From assembly GCA_045810625.1 (NCBI GenBank), contig JBJMVQ010000055.1:62001-126000 (forward strand): 64,000 nt of DNA. Direction: 5' to 3'. The stretch is from JACQFZ01 sp045810625 (lineage in GTDB: Bacteria > Pseudomonadota > Gammaproteobacteria > Acidiferrobacterales > Sulfurifustaceae). Shown here in pieces: positions 8,722 to 16,799 of this stretch. Every line of letters begins with the position of its first letter. Positions within the stretch are counted from its first letter, which is position 1. A program made the position numbers and the translations under genes. The notes under the pieces are model-generated. The model saw nothing but the letters and a program-made list of their open reading frames with translations. It was not told the DNA's origin and did no database searches.

Positions 8722-9516
8722 CTATTCCTTGTACCAGACGATCTGCTGGGTCGTGGCCAGCAGCCGATCCTGCCGTCCCCAGAGCTGCGCCTGCTGGTCG
8801 AAGTAGCCACGATGCGCCACCTGACCCTGAGCGACGCCGAAAATCGGTTCGCTTCCGTGCCGCGCGAGCTCATCGGCGCTCACGTGAAAATAGATGTTGA
8901 GCGATACGGTGCCGATGGGAACGAAGGTGGACCGGCGGAAAAACAGCCTCGGGGCGAACGTATCGCAGTACGCGGTAAGCGAGAGGAAATCGACCGCGCG
9001 CGGCTCGGCATCTTGAATCCAGCTGTAACTGAGGCTGTCGGGGCTGTCGGTCCGTACTTCCCCACGCGCGTAGCGCACGTCGTACATCGCGGGCCAGCGC
9101 ATCGCCGTCAGCGGCCGGAAGCGGCGGCTCTCGGCGGCGCTGACGGCGGGCGGCCGCACCGCTTCCGTAAAGCCCCAGGTGTCGCGCCGCACGGCCAACA
9201 CGGCGATCGCGTTGACCATGACCTCCGCGTTCGCGCCTTGACGAATCTCGACCGCCCAGTGCTGGGTCGAGCGGTTGGCGCGCGTCAGCCGCACGCCGAC
9301 CTCGAACTCGCCCTGCTGCATCGGCGCGGCGTAATTGACGGTAAGCGCGATCGGATCGCCCTGCCGATCGGACTGCAGCAAAATCCCGTTGAGCGCGATC
9401 GCGGCGGTGACGCCGCCGAAAGGGCTCACCATGTTCCAGTAGCTTTCGAGGGTGCGGCCGCGCCAGCGACCGTCGGGCAGCGCTTCCAGGCGCACCGCCT
9501 CGTCGAAGGGGTGCAT
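8722..9516 (-). CDS. TesB-like acyl-CoA thioesterase (double hotdog)
   Basis: The 264-residue protein matches TesB-type thioesterases. The N-terminal hotdog carries the SPFGGVTAAIALNGIL helix that normally binds the acyl-CoA, and the second hotdog ends with WGRQDRLLATTQQIVWY. The product would be free fatty acid plus CoA. I chose ATG 9516 (MHPFDEAVRL); the frame is open further upstream but overlaps the fpr-like gene with non-homologous residues. It begins 4 nt after the stop of the reductase gene, so the two are likely co-transcribed. Confidence 0.85.
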   Translation of the reverse strand: MHPFDEAVRLEALPDGRWRGRTLESYWNMVSPFGGVTAAIALNGILLQSDRQGDPIALTVNYAAPMQQGEFEVGVRLTRANRSTQHWAVEIRQGANAEVMVNAIAVLAVRRDTWGFTEAVRPPAVSAAESRRFRPLTAMRWPAMYDVRYARGEVRTDSPDSLSYSWIQDAEPRAVDFLSLTAYCDTFAPRLFFRRSTFVPIGTVSLNIYFHVSADELARHGSEPIFGVAQGQVAHRGYFDQQAQLWGRQDRLLATTQQIVWYKE

Positions 9517-9520
9517 TCCG

Positions 9521-10297
9521 TTACTTATCGACGAACGCGCGCTCGATGACGTAATGACCGGACTCGCCGCTGCGCGGCGAGATGTTGAAGCCGCGCGCGT
9601 CGAGCAGTTTGCACACATCCGTGAGCATGCGCTGACTGCCGCAAACCATCACGCGGTCGCGCGCGGGATCGAGCGGCGGCATCCCGGTATCGGCGAACAG
9701 CTTGCCGTTTTCGATCAGATGCGTTACGCGGCCCTGATGCCGGAACGGCTCGCGGGTAACGGAGGGATAGTAGATCAATTTCTCGCGCACACTGTCGCCG
9801 AAGTATTCGTTACGCGGCAGCTCGTGCATGATGAAATCGGCGTAAGCGAGCTCGTTCACATGGCGCACGCCGTGGAACAACACCACTTTTTCAAAACGCT
9901 CGTACGTTTCCGGATCCTTGATGATGCTCAGGAACGGCGCGAGGCCGGTCCCGGTCGCGAGCAGATAAAGATATTTGCCGGGCAGCAGATCATCGAGCAC
10001 GAGCGTGCCGACCGGCTTGCGGCTGACCAGGATCGAGTCGCCGACCGTAAGGTGTTGCAGGCGCGACGTGAGCGGGCCGTTCTGCACCTTGATGCTGAAG
10101 AACTCCAGATGCTCTTCGTAATTGGCGCTCGCGATGCTGTAGGCGCGCGTCAACGGGCGGCCGTCGACGGTGAGGCCGATCATGACGAAGTGCCCGTTTT
10201 GAAAACGCAGCTCCGGGTTGCGCGTCGTGGTGAAGCTGAACAGCGTGTCGTTCCAGTGGCGTACGCTCAGTACGCGCTCGGTTGCATAAGCCGTCAT
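9521..10297 (-). CDS. fpr: Ferredoxin--NADP reductase
   Basis: The 258-residue flavoprotein matches bacterial Fpr in length and motifs. It has R-A-Y-S-I-A-S for FAD binding, GTGLAPFLSI for NADP binding, VMVCGSQRMLTDV, and the C-terminal HYVIERAFVDK typical of this class. It moves electrons between NADPH and ferredoxin or flavodoxin, often during oxidative stress or iron-sulfur repair. ATG 10297 (MTAYATERVL) gives the usual length; an upstream in-frame start at 10339 would add 14 residues. It is the first gene of a two-gene unit with the thioesterase. Confidence 0.92.
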   Translation of the reverse strand: MTAYATERVLSVRHWNDTLFSFTTTRNPELRFQNGHFVMIGLTVDGRPLTRAYSIASANYEEHLEFFSIKVQNGPLTSRLQHLTVGDSILVSRKPVGTLVLDDLLPGKYLYLLATGTGLAPFLSIIKDPETYERFEKVVLFHGVRHVNELAYADFIMHELPRNEYFGDSVREKLIYYPSVTREPFRHQGRVTHLIENGKLFADTGMPPLDPARDRVMVCGSQRMLTDVCKLLDARGFNISPRSGESGHYVIERAFVDK

Positions 10298-10997
10298 ACG
10301 TCGAAACTCTAGTTCTTCGAAAACCTGGCTCTCGATCAAATGGTCAGCAGCAGTCCCGCCACCGCGCGTGAAGTGTCGCGTGCGCAGTCATCGATTCTCT
10401 CGAGAGGACTGCATGCAGAGCGGCGGCGCCCTTACCACCGCCTCAAACTCTACGACAATCGGGCCCCGCGCTCGTTGATCGATATCATGAGGCGACGGGA
10501 GCGGCCGGGATACGCACCCGGCTTACCGTGCCGTGGGCGGGCATGATATTCGATCCGGCGCGCCGGCGTTAGTTGATGATCGTTATATCGTTATGTCGGG
10601 GGTGGCACGTCCAGTGTCCGGATAAGGGGCAGCCGAAGGACGCGTACTCATATATAAGAAGGCGCAAGAGATATTTGGCTCGCCCTCTCCTGCTCCTTAA
10701 ATAAAACAAATAACGTCAGCCAAAACGGAGAGCGGAGGCCACCCGAAAATCACCGGCCAAACCAACCGCGCACGATCACCGGACACAATGGTTTGTAATA
10801 GGTGAACGGGCCGCATCCGTCCTCCTTCTAAGCGGGCGGATTAACACAAGAGTAAAAGTCACGACCACGGCTCGATCTTGCCAATACCCCGCGTATCGAC
10901 CGAACGATCCACCGACAAATTGCGCTTGAGTACAGCTCCTAGTGTCATAATAGGTGGTCGCTTGCCCACGCGACCGAACGAACGGATTACGGACAGC
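10298..10997. other. 700-bp divergent intergenic region
   Basis: The region lies between fpr (minus) and the acyl-CoA ligase (plus). I see no convincing gene. The stretch 10640-10720 is markedly AT-richer than its surroundings and probably holds promoters. A weak inverted repeat, CCTA-N9-TAGG, lies at 10938-10954, about 45 nt before the ligase start. No clear terminator or riboswitch is recognisable. Confidence 0.4.
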
Positions 10998-12596
10998 ATG
11001 CACACAGAAACGCCAGCACAAATTCCGGCACTTTCCGCGATAACGGAAGAATTGCTTCAACGCTTTATCGATATTCCCGGCCTGGTCCATGCGTTTGCGA
11101 CACGCTATCCGCAACGACCCGCGCTCATCCTCGACGAACGCACCGTCGACTACGCGGCGATCGATGCGATGATGGACCGGGTCGCCGCAACTTTGCAGCG
11201 CGACGGCTTGCGGGCCGGCGATGCGGTTGCGATCTGCGCCGGGACGTCGATCGAGTACGCCGCCGTGTTTCTCGGCGCGCTGCGTGCCGGCTGCGTGGTG
11301 GCCCCGCTGGCGCCGAACGCGACGGCCGCGAACCTCGAAAGCATGATCGCCGATGCCGGCGCGAAGCGGCTTTTTCTGGACGCCGCCGCCGCAGCAACGC
11401 TCGCTTCGGTCGCCGCGCGAATCACGGCAAAGCGCGTCGCGCTCGACGACTCCGACGCTGGAACGCGCTTTAGCGCCTGGCTGGCTCCCACCGGTACGAA
11501 ACCGGCGGCCGTCGCCATACAGCCCGAATGGCCGTTCAACATTATCTACTCCTCGGGCACCACGGGCACGCCGAAAGGCATCGTGCAGTCGCATCGCATG
11601 CGCTGGCGCCACGTGGTTCGCGGCGTCCGCACCGGCTATGACGTAAACGCGGTGACGCTCATCTCCACCCCGCTCTACTCGAACACGACGCTGGTGAGTT
11701 TCTTTCCGACGCTCGCGCTCGGCGGCACGGTGGTGTTGATGGCGAAGTTCGACGTCGCCGGCTACCTCGCGCTCGCACAGAAGCACCGCGTGACGCACAC
11801 CATGCTCGTGCCGGTGCAATATCAACGCATCATGGCGTTTGCCGATTTCGGCCGCTACGACCTGTCCTCGTTCCGCATGAAGTTCAGCACCAGCGCTCCG
11901 TTCTCGGCCGCGCTCAAAGCCGACATTCTCAAGCGCTGGCCGGGCGGGCTCGTCGAAGTCTACGGCCTCACCGAAGGCGGCGTTGCCTGCGTGCTCGAAG
12001 CGCATAATTTTCCGAACAAGCTGCACACCGTCGGTCAACCCGCGACGGCGCACGACATCCGGCTGATCGACGAGCAAGGCCGGGAGGTGCCGCGCGGCGA
12101 GGTCGGCGAAGTGGTAGGCCATTCGGAAGCGATGATGACCGGCTATCACAACCAACCCGGGCTGACGAAAGATATGGAGTGGTACGACGCGACCGGAACG
12201 CGGTTCATCCGCAGCGGCGACGTCGGGCGCTTCGATGAAGACGGCTTTCTCGTGCTGATGGACCGCAAGAAGGACATGATCATCTCGGGCGGTTTCAACA
12301 TTTACCCGAGCGACCTCGAAACCGTCGCGCGCACGCATCCGGAAGTCGCCGAAGTCGCGGTGGTCGGCGTGCCGTCCGAACGGTGGGGTGAAACCCCGGT
12401 GGCGTTCATCGTGCGCCAGCCTGGCGCCAAAGCGACGGCCGAAGAATTGCTCGCATGGGTCAACGAGCGCGTCGGCAAGACGCAGCGTCTGGCCGCGGTC
12501 GAGCTGACGTCGAGCCTTCCGCGCAGCGCGATCGGTAAAGTATTGAAGCGCGAGCTGCGCGACGACTTCCGAAAGAAAAAGCCGGCGCTGCCCTAG
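10998..12596 (+). CDS. AMP-dependent acyl-CoA synthetase/ligase
   Basis: The 532-residue protein is a class I adenylate-forming enzyme that activates a carboxylic acid to acyl-AMP and then acyl-CoA. Motifs are the P-loop YSSGTTGTPKG, VYGLTEGG, the SGDVGRFDEDGFLVLMDRKKD hinge region, ISGGFNIYPSDLE, and the C-terminal Lys in IGKVLKREL. The substrate could be a fatty, aromatic or cyclic acid. I chose ATG 10998 (MHTETPAQIP); upstream in-frame residues look non-coding. The gene converges on the SDR gene, with 10 nt between stops. Confidence 0.92.
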   Translation: MHTETPAQIPALSAITEELLQRFIDIPGLVHAFATRYPQRPALILDERTVDYAAIDAMMDRVAATLQRDGLRAGDAVAICAGTSIEYAAVFLGALRAGCVVAPLAPNATAANLESMIADAGAKRLFLDAAAAATLASVAARITAKRVALDDSDAGTRFSAWLAPTGTKPAAVAIQPEWPFNIIYSSGTTGTPKGIVQSHRMRWRHVVRGVRTGYDVNAVTLISTPLYSNTTLVSFFPTLALGGTVVLMAKFDVAGYLALAQKHRVTHTMLVPVQYQRIMAFADFGRYDLSSFRMKFSTSAPFSAALKADILKRWPGGLVEVYGLTEGGVACVLEAHNFPNKLHTVGQPATAHDIRLIDEQGREVPRGEVGEVVGHSEAMMTGYHNQPGLTKDMEWYDATGTRFIRSGDVGRFDEDGFLVLMDRKKDMIISGGFNIYPSDLETVARTHPEVAEVAVVGVPSERWGETPVAFIVRQPGAKATAEELLAWVNERVGKTQRLAAVELTSSLPRSAIGKVLKRELRDDFRKKKPALP

Positions 12597-12606
12597 CGCG
12601 GCGCGA

Positions 12607-13365
12607 TCAGGCCTGCGCCGCGTAACCGCCGTCGACGGGAATCGCGGCACCGGTGACGAAGTCCGACGCCGGGCTCGCGAGGAATACCGCGATACCCGCG
12701 AGATCGTCCATCGTCCCCCAGCGCCGCGCGGGCGTGCGCGCGAGCACGTAATCGTGCAGCCCGGCGACCTGGCGGCGCGCGCCGCGCGTGAGCTCGGTGT
12801 CGATCCAGCCGGGCAGCACGGCGTTCGCCTGAATGTTGTCCGGCGCCCACGCGCACGCGAGCGATTTGGTGAGCTGCACGATGCCGCCCTTGCTCGCGCC
12901 GTAAGCGGGAGCCGGACCCATGCCGAAGATCGACAGCATCGAGCCGATGTTGATGATCTTGCCCCCGCCGTTTTTCTTCATGATCGGATAAACCGCCTTC
13001 GCGCAAAGAAAGGCGCCCGTCAGATTGGTCTCGATCACCTTGTGCCAGTCCTGGACAGGCAGATCTTGTGGCGGCGCGCGGAGATTAATGCCGGCGTTGT
13101 TGACCAGAATATCGATCCGCCCGAACCGCTCGACGACGGCCGCGACCGCCCGCGCCGCGGACGCTTCGTCCGTGACATCGAGCGCGACGGCCATCACTTC
13201 CGCGCCGCGGTTCTCGAGCTCGGCGACCGCCGCCCGCGATTTGTCCGCGTCGCGCGCAGCGACGGCGATTTTCGCGCCGGCGCTCGCGAGCCCGCGCGCC
13301 ATGCCGAGACCGATTCCGCCGTTGCCGCCCGTGATCACCGCCACTTTGCCGTGCAAGTCGAACAT
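12607..13365 (-). CDS. SDR family oxidoreductase (FabG-like)
   Basis: This 252-residue classical SDR has TGGNGGIGLGMA for NAD(P) binding, DVTDE, LVNNAGINL, the catalytic Ser in NIGSML, Y-G-A-S-K-G-G, and a C-terminal VTGAAIPVDGGYAAQA typical of the FabG/glucose-dehydrogenase group. It interconverts an alcohol and a ketone; the neighbouring acyl-CoA ligase suggests a beta-hydroxyacyl or related substrate. The assignment to SDR is sure, the substrate is not. Confidence 0.9.
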   Translation of the reverse strand: MFDLHGKVAVITGGNGGIGLGMARGLASAGAKIAVAARDADKSRAAVAELENRGAEVMAVALDVTDEASAARAVAAVVERFGRIDILVNNAGINLRAPPQDLPVQDWHKVIETNLTGAFLCAKAVYPIMKKNGGGKIINIGSMLSIFGMGPAPAYGASKGGIVQLTKSLACAWAPDNIQANAVLPGWIDTELTRGARRQVAGLHDYVLARTPARRWGTMDDLAGIAVFLASPASDFVTGAAIPVDGGYAAQA

Positions 13366-13519
13366 CGCCGCCGCCTCGAAGTAAACCGGGCACGAATGTA
13401 GCAGAGCAGCGGTTACGGGCTCAAATCAGCGCGGACAAAAAGGAAAGGCATGTTTAATGAAGCGTGTACTTCGGGTAAAACAACATCTGCGCTCATTTCG
13501 ACCTTGCCAAAAAGAGGCG

Positions 13520-15676
13520 CTACTCGCGCTCGGCGCGGTTCGGCGTGTTGAGCTCGACCGGAAACCGGCCGCGGCGCAGCAGCGGCTCGATCGCTTCGGC
13601 GGCCGCCGGACGCGCGAACAGAAAACCTTGGAGCTCATCGCAACTGCGCTCCGTCAGAAACCGGCGCTGCTCGAGCGTTTCCACGCCCTCCGCCACGACC
13701 TTAACACCCAAATTGCGACCGAGCGCGATGATCGCATCGCAGATCACGCGGTCGTTGTTGTCCGCCGGCAACCCGTCGATGAAGCTCTTGTCGATCTTCA
13801 GATAATCGATCGGGAAACGCTTCAAGTACGACAACGACGAGTAGCCGGTGCCGAAATCGTCGATCGCGAGCGTCATTCCACGCGCGTGCAGCTGCGCGAG
13901 CACGATCTCCGCCGCGTCGGGCTGCTGCATCAGCACGCTCTCCGTGATCTCGAGCTCCAACCGCTTCGGCGGGACGCCCGCCGCGCGCAGAATTCCGGCG
14001 ACCTTTTCGACGAAATCGACGGCGCGGAACTGCCGTGCCGAAAGATTCACCGAGATGCGCAGCGGCGGAAGCCCCATCCGGTCCCAGCGGCGCACCTGCG
14101 CGCAGGCTTCCGTCAATACCCACTCGCCGATCGATTCGATGACGCCGGTATCCTCGGCAATGCGAATGAACCGCACCGGCTCGAGTAAACCGAGCTCGGG
14201 GTGCTGCCAGCGGAGCGTGGCTTCGACCGCCGTGATCGTGCCCGACGCGGCGTCGATGCGCGGCTGGTAGTAGAGCAGTAGCTGCCGGCGCGCGACCGCG
14301 TGGCGCAGGTGACTACTGAGGGAAAGCGTCTCGAGCGCGCGGCTGTCCATCTCCTGAGAGAAGAACTGGTAGTTGTTGCGACCTTGCTCTTTCGCCCGAT
14401 ACATCGCGATGTCGGCGTTCTTGAGGAGCGTCTCCACGTCGTAACCGTCGCGCGGGTAGGAGCTGATGCCGATGCTCGCCGACAGGAACAACTCTTTGCC
14501 GTCGAGCGTAAGCGGTTGGCTCACGACGTCGATCACTCGATGCGCTGTTCGTGCGAAGTCGCGCGGCCCCTCGTGCGCATTCAGCAGAATCGTAAATTCA
14601 TCACCGCTGTGGCGCGCAATCAGATCGATTTCGCGCAGCGACCCGAGCAAGCGACGCGCCACTTCCTTGATGACGCGGTCGCCCAGCTCGTGGCCGAGCG
14701 AATCGTTGATGCGCTTGAAATGATCGAGATCGACGAAGAGCATGCCGACCGGGCGATTGTCCCGCGCGGCGCGCGCGACCGCTGCACGGGCCTGCTCTTG
14801 AAATTGCGAACGGTTGGCCAGACCGGTAAGCGCGTCGAAGCGCGCCTGGTGCTCGTACCGGGCCGCGAGAAGCTGCTTGCGGCGGATGTCGTGGAACGCG
14901 TACCAGGCCGCGACGGCGAGGCCGATGAGCGAGATGGCGACGACGAGGGCGAGCGTTTGCCACGCTTGGCCTGCCGCCAACGCCTCGATGCGGTCCACGG
15001 GAATGTCGACTTCGATGGCGCCGAGCAGCTGATGCTGCTTCCACTGCTTGCCGCTCGGTACCCCGGCGGCGACGCGCAGCGCCACGGTTTCCGGACGGGC
15101 CTCGTAAAGGTTATGACAACCGACGCAGGAACGGCTCGCGGCGGAATCGGCGCGCAAGTAACGGAGCGTGCGAACGCCATCCATCTCCTCGATCCGCCAC
15201 ACCGGTCTCCACTCGATTGGCTCGCTCGGATTCGGCTGGTCCTGGCGTTCGAGCGCATTCCACGCCCACCGCTGGAAATCGTCCCGCAAACCCTGGCTTG
15301 GTTCGAGATTCCACTTGCTAAGCGGACGATATTGGTAGAGCCCGGCGCTATGCGCCGACGCTTCGTGCCCGACGAGCTTCAAGAATTGCGAAGGCAGCGG
15401 CACGTATCCGCGCTTCTCGAGGTAGTCGATGTCCGGACCCGCGCCCTCGCGCGCAAGCTTGTCCGCCACCGCGGCGGTATAGACGCTGCGCGAGGCGAGC
15501 GCCTGGCGCGCGATCACTTCGGCGATTTTCGCCGCCTCGTGCTCGATGATGAGACGCTGCGAGCGCTGCATCACCAAGAATGTGGTCAGAGCGACCGCGG
15601 CCATGATCAGAACGATCACGGACAGGAGCGGATGCGCGAAGCTATCCCTGAGCGGAGCGGTGACGCGTGCGAACAC
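13520..15676 (-). CDS. Membrane GGDEF-EAL protein with CxxCH heme-type sensor domain
   Basis: The 718-residue protein has a transmembrane helix at about 15-37, a periplasmic Tll0287-like (DUF3365) sensor of about 200 residues with the c-type heme motif C184-V-G-C187-H188, a second helix near 241-260, a GGDEF domain with SGDEF at 357-361, and an EAL domain whose signature is E485-A-T. The FxGT-type DDFGTGYSSL and ITESVLMQ motifs are intact. The protein would sense a redox state or gaseous ligand and change cyclic di-GMP. SGDEF variants can be active; EAL to EAT is unusual and may alter phosphodiesterase activity. It stands alone in the region. Confidence 0.88.
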   Translation of the reverse strand: MFARVTAPLRDSFAHPLLSVIVLIMAAVALTTFLVMQRSQRLIIEHEAAKIAEVIARQALASRSVYTAAVADKLAREGAGPDIDYLEKRGYVPLPSQFLKLVGHEASAHSAGLYQYRPLSKWNLEPSQGLRDDFQRWAWNALERQDQPNPSEPIEWRPVWRIEEMDGVRTLRYLRADSAASRSCVGCHNLYEARPETVALRVAAGVPSGKQWKQHQLLGAIEVDIPVDRIEALAAGQAWQTLALVVAISLIGLAVAAWYAFHDIRRKQLLAARYEHQARFDALTGLANRSQFQEQARAAVARAARDNRPVGMLFVDLDHFKRINDSLGHELGDRVIKEVARRLLGSLREIDLIARHSGDEFTILLNAHEGPRDFARTAHRVIDVVSQPLTLDGKELFLSASIGISSYPRDGYDVETLLKNADIAMYRAKEQGRNNYQFFSQEMDSRALETLSLSSHLRHAVARRQLLLYYQPRIDAASGTITAVEATLRWQHPELGLLEPVRFIRIAEDTGVIESIGEWVLTEACAQVRRWDRMGLPPLRISVNLSARQFRAVDFVEKVAGILRAAGVPPKRLELEITESVLMQQPDAAEIVLAQLHARGMTLAIDDFGTGYSSLSYLKRFPIDYLKIDKSFIDGLPADNNDRVICDAIIALGRNLGVKVVAEGVETLEQRRFLTERSCDELQGFLFARPAAAEAIEPLLRRGRFPVELNTPNRAERE

Positions 15677-15959
15677 GTTGTAGTTGTTCTAGTCTCCCGT
15701 CCTATTAGGCTAGATGCAAACCGTGTCGCTTGCAGGAGTATTTGACTCGTTTTAAAGCGAGTTTAAGCGCTTGATTCGTTGGATTGGATCGCGGCCGCGT
15801 CAATAGACGCGCGATAGAACGATGCGACGGCTCGAGCGTCTCGACCGCGACGCGGCCAAATGCCAAGTGATGAACACGACCGAGCGTCAAGGAAGGTAAA
15901 GGTGGCGCGTTGGCGCGCCGCGACGTGACGGTCAACGGCTACGCGAGGCCGGCGGTCGC

Positions 15960-16165
15960 GAGGCGCTCAGGCGCAGCCGTTCGATGAAGTTCGCGACGGC
16001 TCGTCGGCGATGGATTCGAAGACTCGGTGAAAGTGAAACGGTGAGAAACCAGCGATGGCGCCAGCTGCTCGACGCGCAGGTCGTCGCCGCGGTGCGCGCT
16101 GACGTAATCGATGGCGCGGTTGGCCCGCCACTCGTACTCCTGGCCTTTATGGCCGCTCTCCTCGC
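15960..16165 (-). pseudogene. Remnant of an AraC-family DNA-binding domain
   Basis: Read on the minus strand, the region gives ANRAIDYVSAHRGDDLRVEQ, then after a frame change AIAGFSPFHFHRVFESIADE, then after a second change VANFIERLRLSAS. Together these match the first helix-turn-helix of an AraC-type domain (compare the usual RAIDYIE...LA..AGFS.FHFHR.F....G). Two frameshifts near 16063 and 15998, and the missing second half, show that it is inactive. The rest of the 15677-16226 gap shows no gene. Confidence 0.65.
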
Positions 16166-16226
16166 TGCGCGCGAAGCGTCTTACACTTGGCGTTTACGAC
16201 CGCCGATCGGCGGGGAGGAGATGATA

Positions 16227-16775
16227 ATGCCGACGCTCTATTTGGTGCGCCACGGCCGCGCGGCCGCGAACTGGGAGAGCGACCTCGATCCCGGCCTCGA
16301 TCCGAGTGGGCACGAACAGGCGCGCGCCGCGGCGGCGACACTCGCTCCGCTCGGGCCGCTGCGGCTCCTCGTGAGCCCGATGGCACGCACCCGCGAGACG
16401 GCGGCGCCGCTGGCCGAGGCCTGGCGCATCGCACCGATCATCGAACCGCGCGTGAGCGAGATTCCATCCACGGCGCTCGATCTCAAAGCGCGCGGCCGCT
16501 GGCTGCGCGAGATCGCACTCCGGAACTGGGCCGATCTCGATCCGCGCTTGCGCACCTGGCGCGCGAACGTGCTCACAGCGCTGAATGAAGCCACGGAGGA
16601 CGTCGTGGTCGTGACGCATTACATCGCCATCAACGTCGCCGCGGGCGCCGCGACGGGAAACGACCGGGTCGTCAGCTTCAATCCCGATTACTGCTCGGTC
16701 ACGATTTTGCGAACGACCGGGAAGGGTCTCGAGCTCGTGCAACACGGGGCGCAAGGACAAACGCGCGTGCTGTGA
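16227..16775 (+). CDS. Histidine phosphatase family protein
   Basis: This 182-residue protein is of the histidine phosphatase (phosphoglycerate mutase-like) superfamily. The catalytic L-V-R-H-G-R lies close to the N-terminus, followed by LLVSPMARTRETAAPLA and the second His in VVVVTHYIAINV. I chose ATG 16227, which has GGAGGAG ending 6 nt upstream; the ATG at 16221 is too close to that site. The open frame reaches 15984, but those residues overlap the AraC remnant. The substrate is unknown; SixA- or CobC-like roles are possible. Confidence 0.85.
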   Translation: MPTLYLVRHGRAAANWESDLDPGLDPSGHEQARAAAATLAPLGPLRLLVSPMARTRETAAPLAEAWRIAPIIEPRVSEIPSTALDLKARGRWLREIALRNWADLDPRLRTWRANVLTALNEATEDVVVVTHYIAINVAAGAATGNDRVVSFNPDYCSVTILRTTGKGLELVQHGAQGQTRVL

Positions 16776-16799
16776 TAGCGCGCGCGGTCGACGCAAGAG

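Noticed and set aside
10938..10954. CCTA-N9-TAGG inverted repeat before the ligase gene
   Set aside because: The arms are only four bases long, so it is not enough for an operator call.
10776..12650. 624-codon open frame on the minus strand
   Set aside because: It is antisense to the acyl-CoA ligase, whose motifs are intact; the composition is Arg-rich and shows no domain.
14300..15745. 481-codon open frame on the plus strand
   Set aside because: It is antisense to the GGDEF-EAL gene and has no recognisable motif.
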